A stretch of 35,542 bases of DNA from an uncultured Mycoplasmatota bacterium (GTDB taxonomy: Bacteria; Bacillota_I; Bacilli_A; RF39; UBA660). The stretch covers positions 1-35,542 of the forward strand of contig CAMMJA010000009.1 of assembly GCA_946497145.1 (NCBI GenBank), given 5' to 3'. Of this stretch, positions 1-7,307 are shown in pieces. Below the pieces are notes generated by a model. It did not search any database, was not told the origin of the DNA, and saw only the letters and a program-made list of their open reading frames with translations. A program made the position numbers and the translations under genes. Position 1 is the stretch's first letter, and every line of letters starts with the position of its first letter.

Positions 1-89
1 CCCAGATAGACTAACTGGTTGATAGGCTGGAGGTGGAAGCGTAGTGATACGTTGAGCTGACCAGTACTAATAGATCGAGGATTTAATCC
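1..89 (+). rRNA. 23S ribosomal RNA, 3' end (partial)
   Basis: The first bases match the conserved 3' end of bacterial 23S rRNA: the GGCTGGAGGTGGAAGCG block near 27-43, then GAGCTGACCAGTACTAATAGATCGAGG and the terminal TTTAATCC. The rest of the gene lies left of the window. The 3' end is set at about 88-89 by analogy with Bacillus and is approximate. A short AT-rich spacer to the 5S holds a weak AGAGAA/TTCTCT hairpin (about 128-143) that may take part in processing. No tRNA is seen in the spacer. Confidence 0.95.
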
Positions 90-141
90 TATTTTAATTA
101 ATTTGATGGCACAATATCTTAGTTTTCAGAGAATTATTTCT

Positions 142-414
142 CTATATTTTTCTTGGTGACAATAGCGAAGAGGGTACACCTGTTCCCATACCGAACACAG
201 AAGTTAAGCTCTTCAGCGCCGACGATAGTGAATGCAAAAATAGGTCGTTGCCAAGAATTTTTTTGTGGAATTTTATTTCTAATATAAATGAAAACGATAC
301 GTGTTCTTTGCGTATCGTTTTTTTGTTTTTATGTTTGTTTTTTAGTTTGATATTTTTATAGATGATATTGACAATTTCTCCCTTACTATTTTTGACAACT
401 ACTACATACTTCAT
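142..414 (-). CDS. Doubtful small ORF antisense to the 5S rRNA and its terminator
   Basis: The ORF encodes 90 residues beginning MKYVVVVKNSKGEIVNI. The only support is a very good ribosome binding site, AGAAGGAG, 7 nt before ATG 412-414. The reading frame then runs back through the rRNA terminator and the whole 5S gene, so its C-terminal two thirds cannot be under protein-level selection. It may be the 5' remnant of a gene truncated when the rRNA operon came to lie here, or chance. No family is recognised and no strong promoter is seen upstream. Confidence 0.2.
   Translation of the reverse strand: MKYVVVVKNSKGEIVNIIYKNIKLKNKHKNKKTIRKEHVSFSFILEIKFHKKILGNDLFLHSLSSALKSLTSVFGMGTGVPSSLLSPRKI
152..255 (+). 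rRNA. rrf: 5S ribosomal RNA
   Basis: The sequence has the 5S core signature around 190-215 (TTCCCATACCGAACACAGAAGTTAAG). The ends pair as the terminal helix: CTTGG at 152-156 with CCAAG at 251-255. The length of about 104 nt is short compared with the roughly 115-120 nt of most Bacilli and closer to Mollicutes 5S. It is the last gene of the rRNA operon. Confidence 0.95.
291..326 (+). terminator. rRNA operon terminator
   Basis: A perfect stem AAAACGATACG (291-301) pairs with CGTATCGTTTT (311-321) around a 9-nt loop and runs into a T tract. It lies 35 bp after the 5S rRNA, as expected for the end of the rrn operon. The A run on the left arm lets it work weakly on the other strand too. Confidence 0.9.
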
Positions 415-531
415 ATTTTACTCCTTCTATTTTCTTGTTTAGCATAACATATTTTACTCACTTTTTTTAATTTTTTGCGTAAACAGTGTATTTTGGAGTA
501 TAAATAGAATTTTTTGTCAATTCATGTAAAA

Positions 532-903
532 TTACGGATTGTTCCAACTTTCTTTTATTTTTTCAATTTCTTGTGTAATTTCTTTCTGCTTTTCAGATGG
601 TAAAGAGTCGAGTGATATTTTTGAATAAATCTCTATGCTGATATTTTCATCTTGATAGACTTGTTTATGATATTTCATGTTCGGTAGGGACTTTTGCGTT
701 TCTAAATCCTTCATGATAAGATCTAGATCTACATGAAAGTAATTTGCTAATTTGATTATCATATTGATACTTGGAGATCTACTGCCATTTTCCCAACATG
801 CCAGCGTGGAGCGCCCAACGTCTAAAATGTTTGCTAAAGTTTCTTGGTCTAGATGTTGTTGATGTCTTAAATATTTTATGTTTTTGGCCAAATAGTTTTT
901 CAT
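532..903 (-). CDS. XRE/Cro-type helix-turn-helix regulator
   Basis: This is a 123-residue cytoplasmic DNA-binding protein. Residues about 5-62 form a standard HTH_3 (XRE) domain: RHQQHLDQETLANILDVG, then STLACWENGSRSPSINMIIKLANYFHVDLD. The remaining 60 residues are a charged tail of unknown fold, probably for dimerisation. ATG 903 is preferred to the in-frame ATG at 909: the GGAGG site lies 8 nt from the former and only 2 nt from the latter. Its promoter (925-953) faces that of a tiny membrane protein, and GCAAC/GTTGC half-sites occur in both, so the likely role is repression of the divergent gene with autoregulation. The target assignment is inference. Confidence 0.85.
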   Translation of the reverse strand: MKNYLAKNIKYLRHQQHLDQETLANILDVGRSTLACWENGSRSPSINMIIKLANYFHVDLDLIMKDLETQKSLPNMKYHKQVYQDENISIEIYSKISLDSLPSEKQKEITQEIEKIKESWNNP

Positions 904-924
904 AAACATTTCCTCCGTAATTTG

Positions 925-953
925 ATTATATCTAGTTTTATTACGGAAAGCAA
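925..953 (-). promoter_or_regulatory. Promoter of the XRE regulator gene
   Basis: On the minus strand TTGCTT (948-953) is separated by 17 bp from a perfect TATAAT (925-930), 22 bp upstream of the regulator start. A GCAAC half-site (950-954) overlaps the -35 element, and the pair CCGTAA (915-920)/TTACGG (941-946) flanks the -10 region. Confidence 0.7.
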
Positions 954-970
954 CAAAATTTCTTTTTTAC

Positions 971-999
971 TTGACTTGTTGCAAAACGCAACATATAAT
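971..999 (+). promoter_or_regulatory. Strong promoter with a built-in operator
   Basis: TTGACT (971-976), a 17-bp spacer and TATAAT (994-999) make a near-consensus sigma-A promoter. The spacer is almost filled by the perfect inverted repeat GTTGC-AAAAC-GCAAC (978-992). A protein bound there would block RNA polymerase. The neighbouring XRE protein is the obvious candidate, helped by the extra half-site at 950-954. Confidence 0.75.
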
Positions 1000-1020
1000 T
1001 ATGATAGGGAAGTGGAAGTA

Positions 1021-1140
1021 TTGAAGTATATTTGGAATTATTTTTTTGATGATGATGAAGAGGAAATAAAAGAATCTTATAAAAAATTATTACCTTTTTT
1101 CTTACTGGCCATTGTGGTAATTATTGTTTCTAATTTTTAA
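1021..1140 (+). CDS. Tiny single-span membrane protein under XRE-type control
   Basis: About 39 residues are predicted if translation starts at TTG 1021 (GTG 1012 would give 42). The promoter at 971-999 predicts a transcript starting near 1006, so the longer open frame from 922 cannot be the protein. The peptide opens with YIWNYFF, followed by the acidic patch DDDEEE, a short Lys-containing helix, and one hydrophobic span (LLPFFLLAIVVIIVSNF) ending at the C-terminus. A GGGAAG/GTGGA purine stretch just upstream can serve as ribosome binding site. No family is recognised. Size, single C-terminal span and tight divergent repression fit a membrane-active toxin, a signal peptide or a regulator of a membrane complex. 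This is inference, and the start codon is uncertain. Confidence 0.55.
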   Translation: MKYIWNYFFDDDEEEIKESYKKLLPFFLLAIVVIIVSNF

Positions 1141-1146
1141 AAATTC

Positions 1147-1872
1147 TTACATAATATTTTCTTCGTTAGTCATAAAGTGATAAAATGTTTCTTTGCTATA
1201 TTTTTTGGAAATGGCTGATTCTTTTTGATGGTTGTCAAATGTAATGGTCCGTTCTTTTAAAGAGTACATGAGAACTCTTTTTTTATTGATCAAATAAGAA
1301 TTTTTTGTTTTGATAAAAGAATTTCCCAACAGATCTTGTAGTTCTTTTAATGTTTTATTGACGTCAAAATGATCATAATCCGTTACGATGCGACTTTTTC
1401 TTTTATTGGTTGTAACGAAAAGAATAGAATCTTTTTTTAATGTATATAAGTCGCCTCTATCGTTAAAACAGACGACATTTACTTGTTTTAATTCTTGCAA
1501 TAGTTCTTCAATTCTTGTTTTTAAAAGTTGTAAATCATTTTTGTTTACAAAGGCAAAATATCGTATGGTGGATTGAAAAATACCATCCTTATATTTATTT
1601 TCATATTGACTTAGAAAAATGATATGAGCAAGTTGATCTTTGGCTCGAATTTCTCGTGCAATGTCAATTCCTGTTTTTCCATTTACTTCGATATCTAAAA
1701 TATAAATTTTATTTTCTAATTTTTGGTTGGTAATGTCATCGAATTGATCGTTGTAGTCATAGAATAAGTGAATTCGATATTTATGATTATTGTTGATCAT
1801 GATGCTGTTGATCATTTTTTCTACTTCTGTTACGATCCATTTATCATTGTCACAGATGATAAAATCTAACAT
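1147..1872 (-). CDS. LytTR-family response regulator (AgrA/ComE type), orphan
   Basis: This 241-residue cytoplasmic transcription factor has an N-terminal receiver domain (residues about 1-125) with acidic residues D8 and D10 and phosphoacceptor D60 in YILDIEV. A C-terminal LytTR DNA-binding domain (about 135-235) contains the typical DSILFVTTNKRKSRIVT and FIKTKNSYLINKKRV stretches. Such regulators usually respond to a HPK10-type kinase and often to peptide signals, but no kinase or peptide gene lies beside it. ATG 1872 has an AGGTGA ribosome binding site. The gene ends 7 bp from the convergent tiny membrane protein, with no clear terminator between them. Confidence 0.9.
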   Translation of the reverse strand: MLDFIICDNDKWIVTEVEKMINSIMINNNHKYRIHLFYDYNDQFDDITNQKLENKIYILDIEVNGKTGIDIAREIRAKDQLAHIIFLSQYENKYKDGIFQSTIRYFAFVNKNDLQLLKTRIEELLQELKQVNVVCFNDRGDLYTLKKDSILFVTTNKRKSRIVTDYDHFDVNKTLKELQDLLGNSFIKTKNSYLINKKRVLMYSLKERTITFDNHQKESAISKKYSKETFYHFMTNEENIM

Positions 1873-1905
1873 TTTTTCACCTCGATACTATTTTATTGTA
1901 TTTAT

Positions 1906-1934
1906 ACTATATACCATATTTTGGAAAAATACAA
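1906..1934 (-). promoter_or_regulatory. Promoter of the LytTR regulator
   Basis: On the minus strand TTGTAT (1929-1934) is followed after 17 bp by TATAGT (1906-1911), about 35 bp upstream of the start codon. No paired LytTR-type direct repeats were seen upstream. Confidence 0.6.
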
Positions 1935-2014
1935 TGCACGCTATTGATAAAAAGGGTGAGTTTTTTCTTTTGTGTATAGTCGTGATCAAACGAACATAAA
2001 ATATAAAAAATATA

Positions 2015-2044
2015 TTGAAATCTCTAAATTCAATTTGCTATAAT
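2015..2044 (+). promoter_or_regulatory. Promoter of the tsaE-tsaB-rimI-tsaD operon
   Basis: TTGAAA (2015-2020), an 18-bp spacer and TATAAT (2039-2044) with an extended TGC just before the -10 element, 17 bp ahead of the tsaE start codon. Confidence 0.7.
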
Positions 2045-2060
2045 AGGAATGGTGATTAAA

Positions 2061-2513
2061 ATGGATTATAAATTAACAACACGTAATGAGAGGGAAACGA
2101 TTGAATTTGCACAAAATGTAGAATCAGAAAAGTTTGCCAACATGGTGATCTGTTTAATTGGTGATTTAGGAAGTGGAAAAACGGTTTTTACGAAGGGGTT
2201 TGCAAACGCTTTGGGAATCGAAGAAGCGATTACTTCTCCAACGTTTAATATTATAAAAGAATATACGACAGGAGAATTACCACTTTATCATATGGATGTA
2301 TATCGTCTAAATGGAAATGTGGATGAATTGGGTATCGAAGAATATTATACCAAAGGTGGAGTTACGATTATTGAGTGGGCAGATACCATAACGAAGTATT
2401 TACCAGAAGAACGTTTAGAAATCAAAATTAAAGTACTAGATGAAGATACGCGCGTATTTGTGTTAACACCTTATGGAAAGCAATATGAAGATTTGTGTGA
2501 GGCAGTATTATGA
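2061..2513 (+). CDS. tsaE: tRNA t6A37 biosynthesis ATPase TsaE
   Basis: This is the 150-residue P-loop ATPase that works with TsaB and TsaD to put threonylcarbamoyl on A37 of ANN-decoding tRNAs. The Walker A motif GDLGSGKT spans residues 34-41, and TSPTFNIIKEY and HMDVYRL are typical of the family. ATG 2061 is chosen over ATG 2049 because GGTGA sits at a proper distance from 2061. It is the first gene of a four-gene operon and overlaps tsaB by 4 nt (ATGA). Confidence 0.96.
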   Translation: MDYKLTTRNERETIEFAQNVESEKFANMVICLIGDLGSGKTVFTKGFANALGIEEAITSPTFNIIKEYTTGELPLYHMDVYRLNGNVDELGIEEYYTKGGVTIIEWADTITKYLPEERLEIKIKVLDEDTRVFVLTPYGKQYEDLCEAVL

Positions 2514-3142
2514 AAGTATTGTATTTAGATACTTCTTCTAGTTATTTATATACAGGAATTGTATCTAATGATGAATTAATTGATCAAGTAAAGATGAGAT
2601 TAGATAAGGAATTATCTATTTTTACTTTACCTAAAATTGTTGAAATGTTAGAAAATAATCACATCGCTCCAAATGATTTAGATGAAATTATCGTAGTCAA
2701 TGGACCTGGTTCGTTTACAGGAATTCGCATTGGAATCACAATAGCGAAAACGATGGCTTGGGCATTAGATAAAAAAATTGTTACGGTATCTAGTTTAGAG
2801 GCCATGGCTTTATCAGTTTCTGATTCTTGTTATGTAGTACCGGCGATTTATGCTAGACGTGGTTATGTCTTTGCAGGAGTTTATGATAGAAATCGACAAA
2901 TCGTTTTAGAAAATCAGCATATTTTAGAAGTGTCATTACAAGATTATTTAAGTCGACTTGATGGAGAATACATAATTGTGAGTAACGATGAAGAGATTAA
3001 GTTACAGGGAAAAGTTGTTGGATATGATCCTGATATTTTGAATATTGTGTTACATGTTCAAAACAGGGAAGGCGTTTTGGCACACGCGGTGGAGCCCAAT
3101 TATTTAAAGTTAACAGAAGCAGAGGAAAATCGAAAACAATGA
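2510..3142 (+). CDS. tsaB: tRNA t6A37 biosynthesis protein TsaB
   Basis: This 210-residue ASKHA-fold paralogue of TsaD is the dimerisation partner that activates it in t6A synthesis. The N-terminal LYLDTSSSYLYTGIV and the strongly conserved NGPGSFTGIRIGI (about residues 64-76) identify the family. As usual for TsaB it lacks the metal-binding histidines of TsaD. The start overlaps the tsaE stop and the end overlaps rimI by 4 nt, so translation is probably coupled. Confidence 0.95.
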   Translation: MKVLYLDTSSSYLYTGIVSNDELIDQVKMRLDKELSIFTLPKIVEMLENNHIAPNDLDEIIVVNGPGSFTGIRIGITIAKTMAWALDKKIVTVSSLEAMALSVSDSCYVVPAIYARRGYVFAGVYDRNRQIVLENQHILEVSLQDYLSRLDGEYIIVSNDEEIKLQGKVVGYDPDILNIVLHVQNREGVLAHAVEPNYLKLTEAEENRKQ

Positions 3143-3570
3143 TTCTTTCGTTTGATCAAAATGATAAAGTATTGTGGAATAGATTTCTACATGATTTTCA
3201 ATCGTTGTTAAATAAAGAAGAATTAGAAGAGGAAGTTAAATACAATCCTTATGTTCAGTATGTGTTTTACGAACAAAACAATCAAATCGTTGCCTTTTTG
3301 AACTATAGTTTGATTTATGATAGAATAGAAATTAATCAAATTATGGTATTAGAAAAATTTCGTCATAAGGGAATTGCTTCTTCCTTGTTAGAATATCTGT
3401 TTTCTTTGGCGAAAGAGTTAAAGATTAAAAATATTACGCTAGAAGTAAAAAAAGATAATAAAAAAGCGATAGGATTATATCATAAGTTTGGTTTTACAGA
3501 AAAGGCCATACGTATGGGATATTATAGTGGTATCGATGGTATTTTAATGGAAAAAGAGATGATAACGTGA
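3139..3570 (+). CDS. rimI: Ribosomal protein S18 alanine N-acetyltransferase RimI-like (GNAT)
   Basis: This is a 143-residue single-domain GNAT acetyltransferase. Motif A is MVLEKFRHKGIASSLLEYLF (residues about 69-88), with the acetyl-CoA-binding RHKGIA turn. The C-terminal KDNKKAIGLYHKFGF followed by a tyrosine-rich YY segment is typical of RimI. In Bacillota rimI commonly sits between tsaB and tsaD, as here, and position is the main reason for the name. Substrate specificity (N-terminus of S18) is not proven by sequence. It overlaps both neighbours by 4 nt. Confidence 0.88.
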   Translation: MILSFDQNDKVLWNRFLHDFQSLLNKEELEEEVKYNPYVQYVFYEQNNQIVAFLNYSLIYDRIEINQIMVLEKFRHKGIASSLLEYLFSLAKELKIKNITLEVKKDNKKAIGLYHKFGFTEKAIRMGYYSGIDGILMEKEMIT

Positions 3571-4571
3571 AAGATATCTATATATTAGGAATTGAAAGCA
3601 GTTGTGATGAGACTAGTTGTTCCATTGTAAAAAATGGTTGTGAAGAAATTGCGACAGTGGTATTGTCTCAAATAGATATTCATACTGATTTTGGTGGTGT
3701 GGTACCAGAAATCGCAAGTAGACATCATGTGAAAAATATTACGATGGTGATAGAGCAGTGTTTAAGGCAAGCCAATATGAAGATAGAAGATATGGAAGCA
3801 ATTGGTATTACATATGGACCTGGTTTGATTGGATCTTTGTTGGTTGGCTTAGAAGCAGCAAAGACACTATCATATCTTTATCATAAGCCATTGATTCCTG
3901 TTCATCATATAGCAGGGCATATTTATGCTAATCAATTGGTAGAACCATTAAAATTTCCATTGCTTGCTTTAGTAGTGAGTGGAGGTCATACTGATTTGAT
4001 TCGTATGGATAAGCATTATTCATTTGAGAAATTAGGTGGAACATTGGATGATGCAGTGGGAGAGTGCTACGATAAAGTCGCTAGAGTTATTGGTCTTGGT
4101 TATCCTGGAGGACCTAAGATTGATCAATTGGCAAAAGTAGGTAAACCAAATTATCATTTGCCAATGCCATTGAATGACGATAGTTATAATTTTAGTTTTA
4201 GTGGTTTAAAGAGCGCGGTCATCAACTTGGCTCATCATGAAGAACAAATAGGTCACAAAATCATTCCAGAAGATCTTGCGGCATCTTTTCAACAAGTGGT
4301 AGTAGATTCCGTTGTTAAAAAAGTTAGGAAAGCGTTAAAAGATTATCAGATGGATCAATTGATAGTGGCTGGAGGAGTGGCAGCCAATCGAGGATTGCGA
4401 GATGGATTACAAAAGATGTGTGAAGAGGAACATGTTCATTTATCGATTCCTCCCATTCAGTTTTGTACCGATAATGCAGCAATGATTGCAGCCGCCGCCT
4501 ATTTTGCTTATCGAGAAGGCAGAATTGCTGATCTTGCTTTAAATAGTAAATCAAGCGATTCATTACATTAA
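3567..4571 (+). CDS. tsaD: tRNA N6-threonylcarbamoyladenosine transferase TsaD
   Basis: This 334-residue ASKHA-fold metalloenzyme transfers the threonylcarbamoyl group from TC-AMP to A37 of tRNA. Visible signatures are ESSCDETSCSIV near the N-terminus, the metal-binding HHIAGH, VVSGGHTDLI and the GGVAANRGLR nucleotide-binding segment. Length matches the family. Translation starts at GTG 3567, overlapping the rimI stop (GTGA). It is the last gene of the operon, followed directly by a bidirectional terminator. Confidence 0.97.
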   Translation: MKDIYILGIESSCDETSCSIVKNGCEEIATVVLSQIDIHTDFGGVVPEIASRHHVKNITMVIEQCLRQANMKIEDMEAIGITYGPGLIGSLLVGLEAAKTLSYLYHKPLIPVHHIAGHIYANQLVEPLKFPLLALVVSGGHTDLIRMDKHYSFEKLGGTLDDAVGECYDKVARVIGLGYPGGPKIDQLAKVGKPNYHLPMPLNDDSYNFSFSGLKSAVINLAHHEEQIGHKIIPEDLAASFQQVVVDSVVKKVRKALKDYQMDQLIVAGGVAANRGLRDGLQKMCEEEHVHLSIPPIQFCTDNAAMIAAAAYFAYREGRIADLALNSKSSDSLH

Positions 4572-4608
4572 AAAAGTAAGTCGATTTTATAAAATGACTT
4601 ACTTTTTT
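4571..4608. terminator. Bidirectional terminator between tsaD and the ABC permease
   Basis: Stem AAAAGTAAGTC (4572-4582) pairs with GACTTACTTTT (4596-4606). The apical ATTTTATAAAAT palindrome extends it, and there is an A run on the left and a T run on the right. It serves the convergent operons on both sides. The permease stop codon lies inside the right arm. Confidence 0.88.
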
Positions 4609-5393
4609 ATTAGTTTTTTTTCAATTAAAGTAATGATATAGTACATAAGATAAGATACGATTCCTAATAAGAAAACAGAAGTGATTACCAAATCAATGTT
4701 AAAAACTTGTGACCCATACATGATCAAGTATCCTAAGCCCTCTTTAGAGACTAGTAGTTCACCCATAATGACGCCGATTAAAGACATGCTGATGTTGATT
4801 TTTAAACTGTTGATAAAAGTAAGGCGATTACTTGGTAGTACGGCTTTGAAAAAGATTTGACTTTTTTTGGCTTGAAATGATTTTAATAGGGTAATGAAGT
4901 TTTCATCTGTGGTCATGAAGCCGTTGTAAATATTGATGATCGTGATGATCGCAGAAATGAGTAAGGCCATAAAGATAATAGAATTGATACTGGCACCTAC
5001 CCAGATAATGATAAGGGGTCCAAGGGCAACTTTTGGTAATGAATTGATTACAGTAAGATAAGGATCTACTATTTTGGCAACTTTTGGGCACCACCATAGT
5101 ATGGTAGCAACGCCTATGCCGATGACAGTAGCAATAGTAAAACTTAAAATGGTTTCATAAACAGTGATCCAAATATGATTGTATAGACCGTTGGTTTGAT
5201 GTAACGATACAAAGGTAGAAATAACGTTTCCAGGGGATGAGGTTAAAAAAGTATTGACCAAATGACTTTTAGCAAGAAGTTCCCAGCCGACCAAAAAGAT
5301 TACGATAATGGCAATTTGAGAAAAAAGAATGAGTCGTTTTTCTCTTTTTTTCTTACGTAAAAATTGTTGATGCTCTATTTCATAGGTGGACAT
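4599..5393 (-). CDS. ABC transporter permease, NitT/TauT (SsuC-like) family
   Basis: This 264-residue integral membrane protein carries the BPD_transp_1 fold. A cytoplasmic N-terminus is followed by about six hydrophobic segments. The EAA-type coupling region (SFQAKKSQIFFKAVLPSN, about residues 188-205) contacts the ATPase, and the GELLVSKEGLGYLIMYGSQ loop near the C-terminus is a hallmark of SsuC/TauC/ThiX-type permeases. The start lies inside the end of the ATPase gene (14-nt overlap) behind a strong GGAGGG site. It forms an importer with the two genes upstream. The substrate is not evident. Confidence 0.92.
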   Translation of the reverse strand: MSTYEIEHQQFLRKKKREKRLILFSQIAIIVIFLVGWELLAKSHLVNTFLTSSPGNVISTFVSLHQTNGLYNHIWITVYETILSFTIATVIGIGVATILWWCPKVAKIVDPYLTVINSLPKVALGPLIIIWVGASINSIIFMALLISAIITIINIYNGFMTTDENFITLLKSFQAKKSQIFFKAVLPSNRLTFINSLKINISMSLIGVIMGELLVSKEGLGYLIMYGSQVFNIDLVITSVFLLGIVSYLMYYIITLIEKKLIKK

Positions 5394-6129
5394 CTAAATC
5401 CCTCCATATTTTATCATAATAGATACTGAATTCTTTGCACTTTCGATTATGGATTGGACTTGATTTGTCTGTTAGATGAATATCGTAAATTTTTTTCACT
5501 TTTGCTGGTCGTTTGGTTAAGACGACGATGCGATCAGATAAACTGATGGCTTCCGCAAGATCGTGTGTTACCATGATCGCAGTTTTTCCTTCTTGTTTAA
5601 TGATTTTATAGACGTCGTCACTTAGAGCCAATCTTGTCTGATAGTCGAGTGCCGAAAATGGTTCATCAAGGAGCAATATATCAGGATTGATGGCTAATGT
5701 TCTGATTAAAGCAACTCTTTGTCTCATTCCTCCAGATAGTGAATCAGGATACTTGTCCATGAAATCTTTTAGTCCATACGTTTCAAGTAGACGTACGACT
5801 CTTTCTTTATTTTCTTGTGTTAGTTCTTGGTTAATTTCAAGACCCAGAAGACAGTTTTCTAAAATAGTTCTCCATGGGAACAAAGAATCTTTTTGTAACA
5901 TATATCCTAATTTGCAGTTTTCTTTATTAAAGGTAATGTTTCCTCCTGATTTTTTTTCTAGGTTGGATAAGATGGATAAGATCGTCGATTTTCCACAACC
6001 GCTCGGTCCCACAATAGAAATAAATTCTTTTTCTTTGATGTCCAACGTTACATCTTCTACTGCTAAAATGACACTTTTCATATCGTGATAACTTTTATTT
6101 AGATGATCAATTTTTAATATGGTATCCAT
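5380..6129 (-). CDS. ABC transporter ATP-binding protein, NitT/TauT (SsuB-like) family
   Basis: This 249-residue cytoplasmic ATPase powers the importer. Walker A GPSGCGKST (about residues 39-47), signature LSGGMRQRVALIRTL, Walker B ILLLDEPFSALD and the switch histidine in MVTHDL are all intact. The motif order and the MLQKDSLFPWRTILEN Q-loop segment are those of the nitrate/sulfonate/taurine/thiamine-precursor subfamily. It starts 1 bp after the binding-protein stop. Confidence 0.94.
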   Translation of the reverse strand: MDTILKIDHLNKSYHDMKSVILAVEDVTLDIKEKEFISIVGPSGCGKSTILSILSNLEKKSGGNITFNKENCKLGYMLQKDSLFPWRTILENCLLGLEINQELTQENKERVVRLLETYGLKDFMDKYPDSLSGGMRQRVALIRTLAINPDILLLDEPFSALDYQTRLALSDDVYKIIKQEGKTAIMVTHDLAEAISLSDRIVVLTKRPAKVKKIYDIHLTDKSSPIHNRKCKEFSIYYDKIWRDLDVHL

Positions 6130-6130
6130 G

Positions 6131-7117
6131 TTAATCCTTGGTGTAGATTAACTTGTCGAATGATACTTTTTCATCTAATTCGCCGGATGCTTGCATGATG
6201 GTTTGTAAGTGATCAAATGATTCTTCACTAAAGTTTGTAGTCGTTGGCCAAGCATCTATATCGCGATATCTTTTAATAACGCCAATTAGATCATTTTTAG
6301 AAGTATCTGGAAATTGATCAGCAATGACATTGGCAACTTCTTCATCAGTATGATTGTGGACGTAATCGAGTCCTTTTTGAATTGCTCTTGTAAATTTTTC
6401 TATGATGTCTGGATTTTCTTCGATGTAACTTGTCCTTGCACTATAAGAAGTGTAAGGAACAACGCCTCCTAACTCTCCGATGGATGCGACAACGTAGCCA
6501 AGTCCTTGTTGTTCAATTTGTAATGCATTTGGTTCAAACAAGGTAACAAAGTCACCAGTTCCACCAATGAAAGCACCACTCATGGCTGCAAACGCAATTG
6601 ATGTATCAATGTTTACATCAGTATTGGGATCTATTCCATGTTCTCTTAAGGCCCATTCGAATGTCATTTCTGGCATTCCACCTTTTCTTCCGCCTATTAT
6701 ATCTTTTCCTTTTAAATCTTCTAATGTGAAATTGTCTATTTTTTCTCTAGATACTAAGAAACTGCCATCTTTTTGTGTAAGTTGTGCAAAGGTTTTTAAA
6801 TAATCTTTCTCGCCACCATTATAAACATAAATTGTGGCTTCGCTTCCAGAAAAGCCAATTTGAGCGTCACCAGATAAAACGGCAGCTGCAACTTTGTCAG
6901 CCCCTGGTGTTAAGATTAGTTCAATATCGAGTCCTTCTTCTTCAAAGTATCCTTCTGATAGTGCAACATATTGGGGAGCATAAAAAATAGTGTGTGCTAC
7001 TTCCGCCAGTTTTACCTTGGTTAAATTGTTTTTATTAGAATTGAAGTTTAACAATACAGATAAGGCAATTAATAGAATGATGAGTGCACTAAGCACCGAA
7101 ATAATGATTTTCCTCAA
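6131..7117 (-). CDS. ABC transporter substrate-binding protein, NMT1/THI5-like (SsuA type)
   Basis: This 328-residue extracytoplasmic binding protein has an NMT1-type fold. AEVAHTIFYAPQYVALSEGYFEEEGLDIEL at residues about 39-68 is the typical opening, followed by GDAQIGFSGSEA. Substrates of the family include aromatic sulfonates, taurine and thiamine or riboflavin precursors. No TPP or FMN riboswitch is seen upstream, so the substrate is unknown. The N-terminus is one hydrophobic segment (about residues 4-24) with no lipobox cysteine. It would be held by an uncleaved signal anchor rather than a lipid, which is unusual for a Gram-positive importer. Translation starts at TTG 7117 behind AGGAGG. 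Confidence 0.9.
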   Translation of the reverse strand: MRKIIISVLSALIILLIALSVLLNFNSNKNNLTKVKLAEVAHTIFYAPQYVALSEGYFEEEGLDIELILTPGADKVAAAVLSGDAQIGFSGSEATIYVYNGGEKDYLKTFAQLTQKDGSFLVSREKIDNFTLEDLKGKDIIGGRKGGMPEMTFEWALREHGIDPNTDVNIDTSIAFAAMSGAFIGGTGDFVTLFEPNALQIEQQGLGYVVASIGELGGVVPYTSYSARTSYIEENPDIIEKFTRAIQKGLDYVHNHTDEEVANVIADQFPDTSKNDLIGVIKRYRDIDAWPTTTNFSEESFDHLQTIMQASGELDEKVSFDKLIYTKD

Positions 7118-7307
7118 TTTTTCTCCTCCTTTTCTCTACAAAGTATTATATGAAAGAAAATAGAATAAGTGAGATAAAAAAGGATAAATCTTTTTAGCAT
7201 ATTTTGTTCTATCGATAATCTTTTTCTCATTTTTATTATATAGTAGATCCAAGTGATAGTTTTGTTAGCAGAATGTTGATTGCAAAAAGAATGAAAGGAA
7301 AAGCAAT

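Noticed and set aside
922-1140. 72-residue reading of the tiny membrane protein from TTG 922
   Set aside because: The first 30 codons cover the -35, operator and -10 of its own promoter; translation must start after about 1006.
1388-1999. Plus-strand frames opposite and upstream of the LytTR gene
   Set aside because: They mirror the LytTR coding sequence or its promoter region and have no ribosome binding site or recognisable product.
7118-7307. TPP or FMN riboswitch upstream of the ABC importer
   Set aside because: The conserved riboswitch cores (such as CTGAGA for TPP) are absent; only an AT-rich region with weak promoter-like boxes is seen.
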